Under the pieces are notes generated by a model. It saw nothing but the letters and a program-made list of their open reading frames with translations. It searched no databases and was not told the DNA's origin. Below are positions 8,051-16,498 of a stretch of 21,931 bases of DNA, in pieces; position 1 is the first letter of the stretch; every line of letters starts with the position of its first letter. This stretch comes from a bacterium (GTDB lineage Bacteria; Zhuqueibacterota; Zhuqueibacteria; Thermofontimicrobiales; Thermofontimicrobiaceae): the NCBI GenBank assembly GCA_025453735.1, contig JALOPY010000002.1:1-21931 (forward strand), given 5' to 3'. Both the position numbers and the translations under genes were made by a program.

Positions 8051-11000
8051 ATGAAAAAATTAAATGGACTAAGCATCTTCCTGGTAATTCTCCTCTCATG
8101 CCAGATCTGCTTTTCGCAGCAAACAACAACTCAGGATACATTGCGAAAAGCAAAAATTGATTCATTAATGAACACGTATTCTGTCGAAGAAATTTTGCAA
8201 TATCGCGAGCATTACCAGAATAAGATTGAGGAATTAAAGGAAGAACAATTAAAGCTTCGGGAAAAAGGCATTCGTGATGCAGAAGAATTCATTGCTAACA
8301 ATCCTGACAGCAAAGTCCTGGATAAAGTGCTGATCCGACTGGCAGAATTATACTACGAAGTTGCCGAAGATGAGTACATGCAAAAAATGCTGGAGTATGA
8401 TCAACTGCTGGAACAGTGGGACAGCTCTGAGAGAGATTCGACACTGACAGAGCCAGTGAAAGATTTTAATACATCGCTATCTTTATACCAGCGGATTATC
8501 GAACAATTCCCGCATAGTGAATTGGTTGATGATGCATATTATAACAAAGGTTTTATATTAGAGGAAAAAGGTGCGATCGATTCCGCATTGGCGATTTACC
8601 GTTCGCTGATATCAGAATTCCAGGATAGCCGATATGTTCCGGACGCGCTGATGCGAATTGGTGAATATTACTTCAATCCTCCGCGAAATGATATTGATCA
8701 GGCAATTGATTATTATAAACAAATTCTTGCCTTTAAAGACAGCCCCAAATATGATGAAGCGCTCTACCGATTAGGATGGAGCTATTATCGATTGAGCAAG
8801 TTCCCGGAGGCGGTTTCCTATTTTACCCTGCTGGCTGATGACATCGATCGCGCGAAAATAATCGATCCCAGCCAACGGTTTTCCAACCCGACGTTGCGTG
8901 ATGAGTCATTGGAATATATCGGAATCAGCTTTCTCGATTATGGCGGTACCGCTGGCGCGGTAAGGTATCTGAACAATATCGGCGGTCGTGAATATGGCTT
9001 TGAAATTTTGAAAAAGATCGGCGATGTTTACATGTATGAGAAAGAGATGTACGACGAAGCCATCGAAGCCTACGAAACGTTATTGAAGATGTCAGCCGAT
9101 CATGCACAAGCCCCGGAAATTCAGGAAAAAATTGTCCTCTGTTATCGTCACAAAAAGGATGACATGCGAGCGTATGTTTCGCGGGAAAAGCTATTCAATG
9201 AATATAAGCCTGGCAGTCCCTGGTGGCAAAAACACGGGAACGAAAAATTACGAGACAAAGCTTACCAGATCACCGAGCGAGCGCTGCGGGATAATGTCAA
9301 CCTGCTATTTCAGCGCGCCGAAACCAATCGGGATTATGATCTTTATCTTCAAGCGGTGAATGATAGCCGCAAATATCTAAAGGCATTTCCTGCTGATAGT
9401 ATGGCGCCATTAATTCATTGGAATATGGCGTTAACCATGGATGCCAGGCTCGGGCAAAACGACCAGGCATTTGAAGAATATATGAAGGTTTGTGATCTAT
9501 ACTGGAACAGCAAATATCAAAAGTTCGCATCTGAAAATGCAATCGCGCTGGCAAAAGATGCGGCTGAACTGGATACCGCCAGAAAGGTCATCGAACAAAT
9601 AAGCGACCAGAAAGTGCTGGAAAAGGAGGGCGGGATCTTATCTGTTCTGGAATATCGACGAATGGAATTGACCGATAGTGAGAAACGCTTGATTCGTGCC
9701 TATAATAATTATATCAAATTATACCCACATGCGCCAGAGACCGCTACAATCTTAGCCAATGCCGGGGCGATTTATTACAATAATAATCAATTTGGAGAAG
9801 CGCTGCGATACTTTAATACTATCGTCAAACATTTTGCGGATAACAAAGATATTGATTATGTGAAATACACGATCATGGAAAGCTACTTCGGAAAACATGA
9901 TTTCAAGAGCGCTGAAATTGTTGCCCGGAGATTGAAAAATACGGAAAACCTATCGCCAGCACTATCGCTTAAAGCCCAAAAGCGTTTAGCTGAGTCGATT
10001 TTTCTCGCGGCACAAACACTGTCGGATTCAGCAGATCACTTGCAAGCAGGCAATGAATACCTGCGCGTTTCCAGAGAGGTGCCTAATTCTGAATTTGCAG
10101 ATTTAAGCTTATTTAATGCCGCGCTGGAATATGATAAAGCCAAAGAATACAGTCGCGCGGTAGAAACGTACTCGTATCTGATTGAGACGCGCGGAAATTC
10201 CAAATATGTGCTCGATGCGATGAATAACCTGGCGATCGATTATGGTGAATTAAGCGAGCCCAAGAACGCCGCTCTTACCTACGAACGATTGGCAGGAATG
10301 GCAAAGAATTCCGACCAGACGCATGATGCGCTGTACAATTCAAGTCTCTACTTTGTCAAAGCCGAAGAATGGGAAGATGCCATCCGAATCAATTCAATAT
10401 TTGTTGAGCGATTTCCCAACTCTGAAGATTCCGATGATCTGTTCTATGATGTTGCAACGTACTACCTCAAGTTAGATGAATTGGATAAAGCTAATACGGT
10501 CTATGGCGAGTATGCGAAAAGGTATCCAACCTCGCCGCGCGTCGTTGAAACCTATTTTCATCGCGGGGAATTTTTTGAAACAAAAGAAGAGCTTGATAAA
10601 GCGATGATTGAATATCGGCAGGCAATCTCAAGGAATGAAGAATTTCATAAAAATAACCTGGAAACAAACGATTATTATGCGGCTGAATCATTGTTCCGAT
10701 TGACCAGAATCAATCACTTCAAATATCGGCAGGTTGAATTTGTCCTGCCCCTGGCGCGGATGGAACAGGATAAGAAGAAAAAGCGAGATATGTTAATCGA
10801 AGTTGTTGATGGGTACACCAAGATTGCATCGTTTGGAACGCTGCGACTGTATGAAGCGACGTATTATATTGGTGAAGCGTATGAAGATTTCGCGGCATCC
10901 TGGGTTCGGCAAGAACTTCCTGTGATGGAGGAAACACGGCGAATTATCACCAAGAAAAATATTAATGAGACAGCAGCCGAGCTGTATGGGAAGGCTGAAG

Positions 11001-12673
11001 AGACCTACAAGCAATCCATGAAAATCTTGACACGCCTGGCAGATGAATATGAAAAATCTTTAATGAGCACCGATTCACTCGGCAGACCAACGCTTGATAA
11101 TATCAAGCTGGTCAAAGAAGATAGCACGCTTCGAGTCGCCCGTAAATGGATCGATCGCAGCAAGGAAAAAATCTCCGAAAGCATCTACGACATCGCTGAA
11201 TTGAACCTGTCAACTGTCAATGCTTTTTTGTCGGCGCCAATTCCCGAAGGGCTAAGCAGTATCGCAGAAATGGAGTATCGACGCCAGATTCTTGGTAAAG
11301 CCATTGCGCCGCTAATTCAAAATATTATTGATGCGCACATTCGCAATGTGAGAGAGTCATGGACATTGGGGCTTGAAAACCAATGGGTAAAGCTTTCCCG
11401 TCAAAAGAGTATAACGACAGGAAATTTATTAGCGGCTGAGTATAATAATTTAGCAAACAAGTCATTAGATCTTTATTGCCTCAGTGTAGATAATTTCATC
11501 GCAGTCGTCGATCAAAAAGCATCCACTCCAGAAGAGTTCGACCTGGTTTCATTATCAGATCAAATGGCAAATTTGAATGATTTCAGCAAAGCATTCGCAA
11601 AGGTTGCAGTTGATATGTCGATCAAAACTCTGCAAAAAGCCCAAGAAGAAAACATCGTGGACCCAACTGTAGCCGAAACCAAAGAACGAATGCTCGAAAG
11701 CCTGTATGAAATTACTCAGAAATGTAATGCTATCGCTGCAACGTCGAAATTCCATCGCAAAAATTATGAAAAGCTTTATAAGGATACTAAAAAAATTAAT
11801 TATGAAGAGGCGTTCTTTACTTTTGAAGACAGCTATTTTTCAATCAAGGAAACGACGAGAGAACTGCTGGAGTTAGGCTACCAGGTTTCCAGGGATCGCA
11901 ATATCTCCAATTCCTGGGCGACAAAGATATTATTAGCCCTGGTGCAAGAAAATCCTGATAAGTATAGCTCACTGCTTAATCTGCAACCGAAAACAGACCA
12001 GTACGTTACCAATACATCGTGGAATGTCAGTAACCGCTATGTCGAAGATTGGATTAAGCCCGAATATGATGTTGCGCAGTGGCAATTTGCTCAATATGTC
12101 GATAAATCAAAAAACACCGTCCAGGGAAACCTCGTGCCAGTCTGGCTAACTGCAGTCGATACAATCAATTTTTTAAACAATACGCCAGGCAAATCGGAAC
12201 TAGACTCTCCGGCACAAATTTCCAATTCGATGAATGCTGATTCTGCAGCAAATTTACTCGAAAACCGATCAGCAGATAAAGTGCCAGATCAGCCAGTGAA
12301 TAACAAGCGTCTTTATTTTAGAAAAAAATTTGCGGTTATTGGCTTGCCAGTTTCGGCTGATATTAAGGTAATGGCAGATGATTCTTACAATTTATTTCTC
12401 AATGGCGAATATATCGCATCGTTCACAACGGATGATTCTGTTTGGCAACGCGAGCATTTCCATCAGTTGAGCGACAATCTTGTTGAAGGTGAAAATACAT
12501 TAGCCATTGAATGTATTGATAATGATGGCACACAAGGAGGTCTGGTCGCCATCGTGAATATAAAATATCTGCCGGGATGGCATGACAAAAAGCAACAGAT
12601 TCAGCTTGAAACCAGTGATGATAAAATCAAGCAAAATCTCATCATGGACAAATATATAATTCTTTCGCATTAA
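8051..12673 (+). CDS. giant exported TPR protein with a C-terminal lectin-like beta-sandwich
   Basis: A 1540-residue protein. The N-terminal signal peptide (MKKLNGLSIFLVILLSC...) contains LLSC, which could be a weak lipobox, but CFS-QQ also reads as a signal peptidase I site. Residues about 60-900 contain many TPR-type units, for example FNTSLSLYQRIIEQFPHSE near 143, YNNYIKLYPHAPETATI near 550, and KANTVYGEYAKRYPTSPRVV near 815. A helical stretch follows at about 900-1310. The end differs: about 1320-1525 looks like a galactose-binding-type jelly roll (a Trp-rich entry, YFRKKFAV near 1422, then ADDSYNLFLNGEYI, and EGENTLAIE), as found beside glycan-active enzymes. It follows the 974-aa gene by 30 bp, with an AGGG Shine-Dalgarno. 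By inference it is an envelope scaffold, the tail possibly binding glycan. The function is not established. Confidence 0.8.
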   Translation: MKKLNGLSIFLVILLSCQICFSQQTTTQDTLRKAKIDSLMNTYSVEEILQYREHYQNKIEELKEEQLKLREKGIRDAEEFIANNPDSKVLDKVLIRLAELYYEVAEDEYMQKMLEYDQLLEQWDSSERDSTLTEPVKDFNTSLSLYQRIIEQFPHSELVDDAYYNKGFILEEKGAIDSALAIYRSLISEFQDSRYVPDALMRIGEYYFNPPRNDIDQAIDYYKQILAFKDSPKYDEALYRLGWSYYRLSKFPEAVSYFTLLADDIDRAKIIDPSQRFSNPTLRDESLEYIGISFLDYGGTAGAVRYLNNIGGREYGFEILKKIGDVYMYEKEMYDEAIEAYETLLKMSADHAQAPEIQEKIVLCYRHKKDDMRAYVSREKLFNEYKPGSPWWQKHGNEKLRDKAYQITERALRDNVNLLFQRAETNRDYDLYLQAVNDSRKYLKAFPADSMAPLIHWNMALTMDARLGQNDQAFEEYMKVCDLYWNSKYQKFASENAIALAKDAAELDTARKVIEQISDQKVLEKEGGILSVLEYRRMELTDSEKRLIRAYNNYIKLYPHAPETATILANAGAIYYNNNQFGEALRYFNTIVKHFADNKDIDYVKYTIMESYFGKHDFKSAEIVARRLKNTENLSPALSLKAQKRLAESIFLAAQTLSDSADHLQAGNEYLRVSREVPNSEFADLSLFNAALEYDKAKEYSRAVETYSYLIETRGNSKYVLDAMNNLAIDYGELSEPKNAALTYERLAGMAKNSDQTHDALYNSSLYFVKAEEWEDAIRINSIFVERFPNSEDSDDLFYDVATYYLKLDELDKANTVYGEYAKRYPTSPRVVETYFHRGEFFETKEELDKAMIEYRQAISRNEEFHKNNLETNDYYAAESLFRLTRINHFKYRQVEFVLPLARMEQDKKKKRDMLIEVVDGYTKIASFGTLRLYEATYYIGEAYEDFAASWVRQELPVMEETRRIITKKNINETAAELYGKAEETYKQSMKILTRLADEYEKSLMSTDSLGRPTLDNIKLVKEDSTLRVARKWIDRSKEKISESIYDIAELNLSTVNAFLSAPIPEGLSSIAEMEYRRQILGKAIAPLIQNIIDAHIRNVRESWTLGLENQWVKLSRQKSITTGNLLAAEYNNLANKSLDLYCLSVDNFIAVVDQKASTPEEFDLVSLSDQMANLNDFSKAFAKVAVDMSIKTLQKAQEENIVDPTVAETKERMLESLYEITQKCNAIAATSKFHRKNYEKLYKDTKKINYEEAFFTFEDSYFSIKETTRELLELGYQVSRDRNISNSWATKILLALVQENPDKYSSLLNLQPKTDQYVTNTSWNVSNRYVEDWIKPEYDVAQWQFAQYVDKSKNTVQGNLVPVWLTAVDTINFLNNTPGKSELDSPAQISNSMNADSAANLLENRSADKVPDQPVNNKRLYFRKKFAVIGLPVSADIKVMADDSYNLFLNGEYIASFTTDDSVWQREHFHQLSDNLVEGENTLAIECIDNDGTQGGLVAIVNIKYLPGWHDKKQQIQLETSDDKIKQNLIMDKYIILSH

Positions 12674-12687
12674 AAGAGGGGATCATC

Positions 12688-13107
12688 ATGAACTGCAGGA
12701 TGAAAAGAATGTTAATTTGGATCGGATTTTTTTTCTTGCTTTGCCTGGCGAATCAAGGACTATCGCAGACAGAACCACGAAAAACAGATAGTACCAAAAT
12801 TGAAAAATCGAAGCAAGATACCAGCCGACAAAATATCCAATCCCAGGCTGAAAAGCTAACTGATGAAGAAATTGAGTTGGCGGAGATCAATATAGAAGCT
12901 GTAATCGAAAAACCGAGCGTATCCATCATACCCAAGAGAATTGCGGCTGAGCTAAATGAGATGGAGTTTATCGATCGATCATTTGAAAAAGAATTAAAAA
13001 AGGCGCCGGATAAACCTTTGATTGAGGATGATCGTTTGTTTGTTCCACAAAAAATCGAAAATCTAAAACAGAAATTAATAGAGAGGAAACAGGGAGATAA
13101 AAAATAA
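12688..13107 (+). CDS. small exported protein of the TPR/TolQ operon, unknown function
   Basis: This 139-residue protein begins with a Sec signal peptide (about 1-27; MKRMLIWIGFFFLLCLANQGLSQ, probable cleavage after LSQ or nearby). The mature part is highly charged and poor in hydrophobic residues: a Ser/Thr/Lys/Asp-rich stretch of about 40 residues that is probably disordered, then an acidic helix-forming segment and a Pro-rich middle. No family was recognised. AGAGGGG at 12675-12681 supports the start, and the gene begins 14 bp after the 1540-aa gene, so the two are clearly co-transcribed. Its place between the TPR giants and the TolQ-like channel suggests an adaptor or periplasmic linker, which is inference from context only. 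Confidence 0.7.
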   Translation: MNCRMKRMLIWIGFFFLLCLANQGLSQTEPRKTDSTKIEKSKQDTSRQNIQSQAEKLTDEEIELAEINIEAVIEKPSVSIIPKRIAAELNEMEFIDRSFEKELKKAPDKPLIEDDRLFVPQKIENLKQKLIERKQGDKK

Positions 13108-13192
13108 AATATTTTCCTGATTATACAATAAACAAAACCTTTTAACAGTGAATCAATGAAGTCAAATTGGAACCAATTATGGAGGTGTTGTA

Positions 13193-13843
13193 ATGGATGA
13201 AGTTTTAAGAAATTTTAGTACAACTTCGACGGGATGGGGGTTTATGTGGGTTCTGCTAATAGCTGCTATTTTCATGGTGGCGCTTGCAATTGAGCGCGCC
13301 TATTACATCATGGTGAGATCAAATATCAACGCTCCCAAATTTATGGCAGAAATCCGAAAGCTTGTCAAAGCAGGGGACTATGGTAAGGCGATCAACTTAT
13401 GTGATTCAGCTAAGAATAAGGCATTGGCACAAGTCGTTGTTGCAGGATTGAAGAAAGTAAGTGCAAGCGAAACAATTGAATTTCGAGCCATCCAAAACTC
13501 GGTGGATGAAGGCACATTAGAGGTTATCCCAAAACTTCATGAGCGCACCGGATACCTTGCGATGCTTGCCAATGTTGCGACACTCGTCGGACTAATGGGA
13601 ACAATCTATGGCTTGATCGCCGCTTTTAAGTCTGTCTCCGCGCCAGGGATAGATGCCACTGAAAAATCGCGTATGTTAGCCGCGGGTATTTCAGTTGCGA
13701 TGAATACCACGTTGGTTGGTTTGGCGATTGCAATTCCGGCTATTCTGGTTTATACTTTCTTGAACAACAAAACTGTAAAAATTATTGATGAAATTGATGA
13801 ACACACCGTTAAACTCATTAACTTAATTACAGGGAATCAATAG
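13193..13843 (+). CDS. MotA/TolQ/ExbB-family proton channel subunit
   Basis: A 216-residue TolQ/ExbB homologue with three transmembrane helices (about 17-40, 120-145, 163-190) and a cytoplasmic loop between the first two. The pore helices are recognisable: LVGLMGTIYGLIAAF in TM2 (T137 aligns with E. coli ExbB T148) and TTLVGLAIAIPA in TM3 (T173 aligns with T181). By family it forms a pentamer around a TolR/ExbD dimer in the inner membrane and uses proton flow to drive rotation. One oddity is that the Glu normally found five residues before the TM3 Thr (ExbB E176) is Val168 here. GGAGGTG at 13181-13187 supports the start. The next gene begins 2 bp after the stop. AglR of the Myxococcus gliding motor is the closest functional parallel by context. 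Confidence 0.92.
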   Translation: MDEVLRNFSTTSTGWGFMWVLLIAAIFMVALAIERAYYIMVRSNINAPKFMAEIRKLVKAGDYGKAINLCDSAKNKALAQVVVAGLKKVSASETIEFRAIQNSVDEGTLEVIPKLHERTGYLAMLANVATLVGLMGTIYGLIAAFKSVSAPGIDATEKSRMLAAGISVAMNTTLVGLAIAIPAILVYTFLNNKTVKIIDEIDEHTVKLINLITGNQ

Positions 13844-13845
13844 TC

Positions 13846-14382
13846 ATGGCATTTAAACCCTCAATGCGCAGAAGTCTCAAGCTTGAAGAAGTTGAGATTA
13901 ATATGACGCCGATTATGAATTTGATGGTGGTGTTGATTCCATTATTGCTCACCTCGGCGCAGTTCATTAAAATTGGCGTTATAGAATTGAATTTGCCGCC
14001 TGCCGTTGGAACCGCAGTAAGCCAATTGGAAGCTCCCAAGGAAAGTGCTAAAAAATTGGACCTTGCGATAACGATCACGAACAAAGGATTCTTCATTTCC
14101 AGTTCTCTGGCGATTTTGCGAAATGTATCAGGAGAAGGTCCTTCGATTCCACTCAACCAGGATGGAACCTATAATTTTGCGGATCTATCGAACAAACTAT
14201 TCGAGCTGAAAAGAAAAGCAGTCAATAATTTTTCAGACACGGATAAAATTGTGATCCAGGCGGAACCGGAAATCGATTATCAATTGCTCGTAAGCACATT
14301 AGATGCCTCGCGAACAGTTGAAAAAGACGGGAAAAAATATACGCTATTTCCTGATGTGTCTTTAGCTGCCGGGGTGATCTAA
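13846..14382 (+). CDS. ExbD/TolR-like protein 1, Asn in place of the proton-carrying Asp
   Basis: A 178-residue ExbD/TolR-family protein: a short cytoplasmic N-terminus, one transmembrane helix (about 24-42) and a periplasmic domain. The family motif before the helix reads INMTPIMNLM. T21 and P22 are conserved but the residue matching E. coli ExbD D25, which carries the proton, is N25 (codon AAT at 13918-13920). ELNLPPA after the helix is also typical. The periplasmic domain is larger than in ExbD (about 135 residues) and includes a family-like IQAEPEIDYQLLVSTLDA segment. It starts 2 bp after the TolQ-like gene, with overlapping ribosome-binding context. It is probably one half of a hetero-dimeric rotor with the next gene product. 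An inactive copy is possible, but no frameshift or other decay is seen. Confidence 0.9.
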   Translation: MAFKPSMRRSLKLEEVEINMTPIMNLMVVLIPLLLTSAQFIKIGVIELNLPPAVGTAVSQLEAPKESAKKLDLAITITNKGFFISSSLAILRNVSGEGPSIPLNQDGTYNFADLSNKLFELKRKAVNNFSDTDKIVIQAEPEIDYQLLVSTLDASRTVEKDGKKYTLFPDVSLAAGVI

Positions 14383-14444
14383 CCGACAAAGTAAATATCA
14401 GGCGAAATTGGTAAGTTACACAATTAAGCTAATTGGAGAAACTG

Positions 14445-14939
14445 ATGGCTTACATTCCTTCACGAATAAAACGACATGACAACAATCCTGGCAAAGTAAG
14501 CGTAAATTTAACCTCGATGATGGATATGTTTACAATCATTCTTGTGTTTTTGTTAAAATCATATTCAACTGAGGGCAGCTTAATACAGCCATCGGATTTT
14601 TTGACATTGCCGACTTCTACGATTGAGCAATCTCCTGAAGTTGCCTTAGACCTGGTGATTTCAAAAGAATGGGTTATGGTAAATCATGACCCTGTTGAAA
14701 AAGTTAGCAGTATTCTTGCTCAAGAAAGTTTGATAGTAAAATCGTTACAGGAAAAGTTAGCGGTCTATTCGCGAGAAGCGAAACGAATGGAAGAGACATT
14801 TGGCACCAAATTTTCCGGAAAAGTAACGATCCAGGGAGATAAAGACATCTCCTATCGACTGCTCGTAAAAGTCATGGCAACTTGCGGCAAGTCAGATTAT
14901 CCCAATATGCGATTGGTTGTCTATAAAAAATCAGAGTAA
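14445..14939 (+). CDS. ExbD/TolR-like protein 2, with Asp retained
   Basis: A 164-residue ExbD/TolR-like protein. A longer frame opens with TTG at 14433, but ATG at 14445 is preferred because GGAG (14435-14438) sits 6 bases ahead of it. The motif before the single transmembrane helix (about 26-40) reads VNLTSMMDMF. The TP is TS here, but the proton-carrying Asp is present at D27. The helix ends in a Lys (LLKSY), unusual for the family. The periplasmic part ends with GDKDISYRLLVKVMATCGK, matching the C-terminal ExbD core. It follows ExbD 1 by 62 bp. A TolQ plus two unequal TolR proteins is also the composition of AglR-AglQ-AglS in Myxococcus. It probably pairs with the N25 protein. Confidence 0.9.
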   Translation: MAYIPSRIKRHDNNPGKVSVNLTSMMDMFTIILVFLLKSYSTEGSLIQPSDFLTLPTSTIEQSPEVALDLVISKEWVMVNHDPVEKVSSILAQESLIVKSLQEKLAVYSREAKRMEETFGTKFSGKVTIQGDKDISYRLLVKVMATCGKSDYPNMRLVVYKKSE

Positions 14940-14965
14940 TAATAAGTAAATTAAAAGGGGCTACT

Positions 14966-16129
14966 GTGAATAAACACGGTGTACACCATTCGTTCAATGA
15001 CGATAAGAACGCTGATGTTGAATTCAATATAGAGAACGGCTCTATGGCTGGTTACCTGCCGAAAGATTTTGAACGAAATATGTTTGCTCACTTTGACAAA
15101 CGGTTTGGCATCATCTTGCTGATTTCTTTCATCGTTCATTTTTCAATAGCATTCTATTATGCTATTCATCCACCTGATACCGCGATGAACCAGGTTGATA
15201 TTGAACGATTTCAACAAAAATTTGCCCAGCTCATCCTCAGTAAAGATGCTCTGGCAGAACAGGTTGATTCCGACCAAACACTCGCCGTAACCGAGGAATT
15301 GCATGGGACTCAAAAGATCAGGCGAACAGGAGAAAACATATCCGGCGGCGGCAAGGGTGTTGCAGGAGCGTCGAATATTGATTCCGGAGAATCGTCAATG
15401 AGTGCATCTTCCGGCTCACACGGGATAGCCGGCGGAACCGGACAGGGTCAATCGTCTCAGGACCAGATTTCGCAGCAGGTTAGCTCGCAGGGACTGCTGG
15501 GATTATTGACCGGTTCTGGTGAAAACACGAAAGGTTCAGGAGTCGCGGATTTATTAGGCGATAAAGCCGGTGGAGAAAGTGATCTTGATGAAGTATTGGG
15601 CGGCTTGGACAAACTTAAAAAATCGGGCAAAACTGTAGGCGGCGCTGGCGCCGGAGACGGATCAGGTGCATACAATCGTTCACGCAAGGGGGATCGAACG
15701 ACAACAACGGGATCAGGAATCGACGGATTAATTGAAGGCATCGGTGAAGTTAAATCAACGGATATCGGTCGGACAGGAAGTATCGTTGTCGAAGATATTT
15801 CGAGCATCGAAGATGAGCGAGGGATCAAATCCGAAAGCCGCTCTTCTGATGCAATTTCTGAAGTTGTGAATCGCCATAATTCGTCGATTCAATATTGCTA
15901 TCAGCGCGAGCTAAAGGAAAATCCGGACCTGAAAGGGAAATTAGCGATTCGGTTTACGATTACTTCCGATGGAAAAGTGAAAAATGTGAATGTTATTTCC
16001 TCTACTCTGAATAATACCCGGGTCGAGCGTTGCGTTGTGAGCCGAATCAGCCGGTGGGATGATTTTGGACCGATTGATCCATCAAAAGGTGATGCTACGT
16101 TTCGACAGATTTATACCTTTGGCTATTAA
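14966..16129 (+). CDS. AgmX/PglI-type TonB-like envelope-spanning protein
   Basis: A 387-residue protein starting at GTG, with AAAGGGG (14954-14960) five bases upstream. Order: cytoplasmic N-terminus of about 47 residues; transmembrane helix (48-67); coiled segment (75-100); a long Gly/Ser-rich flexible linker (about 122-270); C-terminal AgmX/TonB-like domain (about 293-387). The last shows ISEVVNRHNSSIQYCYQRELK, then the GKV.NV.V.SSTLNN turn and VERCVVSRISRWD. Cys311 and Cys356 match the conserved Cys pair of this family. In Myxococcus, AgmX/PglI (GltG/GltJ-type) proteins link the AglRQS motor to gliding cargo. The linker is long enough to cross the periplasm. It ends the operon, followed 82 bp later by a terminator. 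Confidence 0.88.
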   Translation: MNKHGVHHSFNDDKNADVEFNIENGSMAGYLPKDFERNMFAHFDKRFGIILLISFIVHFSIAFYYAIHPPDTAMNQVDIERFQQKFAQLILSKDALAEQVDSDQTLAVTEELHGTQKIRRTGENISGGGKGVAGASNIDSGESSMSASSGSHGIAGGTGQGQSSQDQISQQVSSQGLLGLLTGSGENTKGSGVADLLGDKAGGESDLDEVLGGLDKLKKSGKTVGGAGAGDGSGAYNRSRKGDRTTTTGSGIDGLIEGIGEVKSTDIGRTGSIVVEDISSIEDERGIKSESRSSDAISEVVNRHNSSIQYCYQRELKENPDLKGKLAIRFTITSDGKVKNVNVISSTLNNTRVERCVVSRISRWDDFGPIDPSKGDATFRQIYTFGY

Positions 16130-16211
16130 AATTGAAACTCCAAGGTTGAATTGAATTTTTAGACCAGGCATGTTCTTATCAACAAATAGTAAGTTGTGTT
16201 TTAAAAAAGAG

Positions 16212-16243
16212 AGTCGTCGATAAAGTATTTGACGACTTTTTTA
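16212..16243 (+). terminator. rho-independent terminator of the TPR/TolQ/AgmX operon
   Basis: The stem AGTCGTC (16212-16218) / GACGACT (16231-16237) encloses a 12-nt loop and is followed by a T run. An A-rich run precedes the stem, so it may also work on the other strand, though no convergent gene is present. It lies 82 bp after the AgmX stop. Confidence 0.8.
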
Positions 16244-16340
16244 TTGCAGTCCACTTTTTCCGGAATCCTTAAATTTGATGCTTACGTTTTTTTCATCTCA
16301 CCAAATAGAATTATTAAATTGTAGTAAAACCTCAGTCTCG

Positions 16341-16386
16341 GGTGGATAAACCTGGTTTCTGGGAGAAAACAGGTTTATTTTCCACC
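16341..16386 (+). other. long intergenic hairpin upstream of aspS
   Basis: From outside in: GGTGGA (16341-16346) pairs with TCCACC (16381-16386); a 3-nt TTT bulge on the 3' side (16378-16380); TAAACCTG (16347-16354) pairs with CAGGTTTA (16370-16377); one G/A mismatch; TTTCT (16356-16360) pairs with AGAAA (16364-16368) around a GGG loop. That is about 19 pairs. No T-tract follows, so it is not an ordinary terminator, and it lies before the likely aspS promoter. Confidence 0.7.
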
Positions 16387-16422
16387 TGTACGTGAGCTTT
16401 TACAAATTGTAATAAATACATG

Positions 16423-16451
16423 TTGATTTTTCTAATTAAATTAATTACATT
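16423..16451 (+). promoter_or_regulatory. candidate sigma-70 promoter of aspS
   Basis: TTGATT (16423-16428), a 17-bp spacer, TACATT (16446-16451). Each hexamer matches consensus at 4 of 6 positions. It is 47 bp before the aspS start. The region is very AT-rich, so a chance match is plausible. Confidence 0.4.
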
Positions 16452-16498
16452 ATTCCTGTCTAATGATCATACAATATTAATCGAAAAGGAACCACACG

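Larger units (their letters stand above)
16130..16498. other. 369-bp gap between the AgmX gene and aspS
   Basis: It contains a rho-independent terminator (16212-16243), a long hairpin of unknown role (16341-16386), and a modest promoter candidate for aspS (16423-16451). No T-box features (specifier loop, antiterminator with TGGNACC) were seen. No coding potential. Confidence 0.6.

Noticed and set aside
14433..14444. TTG start adding four residues to ExbD protein 2
   Set aside because: The GGAG at 14435-14438 lies after this TTG and at the right distance from ATG 14445.
15457..15828. 123-residue open frame on the minus strand
   Set aside because: It is the antisense of the Gly/Ser-rich linker of the AgmX protein; its Pro/Ser-rich composition is a by-product of that, and no start signal is seen.
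16341..16498. T-box riboswitch controlling aspS
   Set aside because: There is no antiterminator TGGNACC, no specifier loop and no terminator between the hairpin and the gene.
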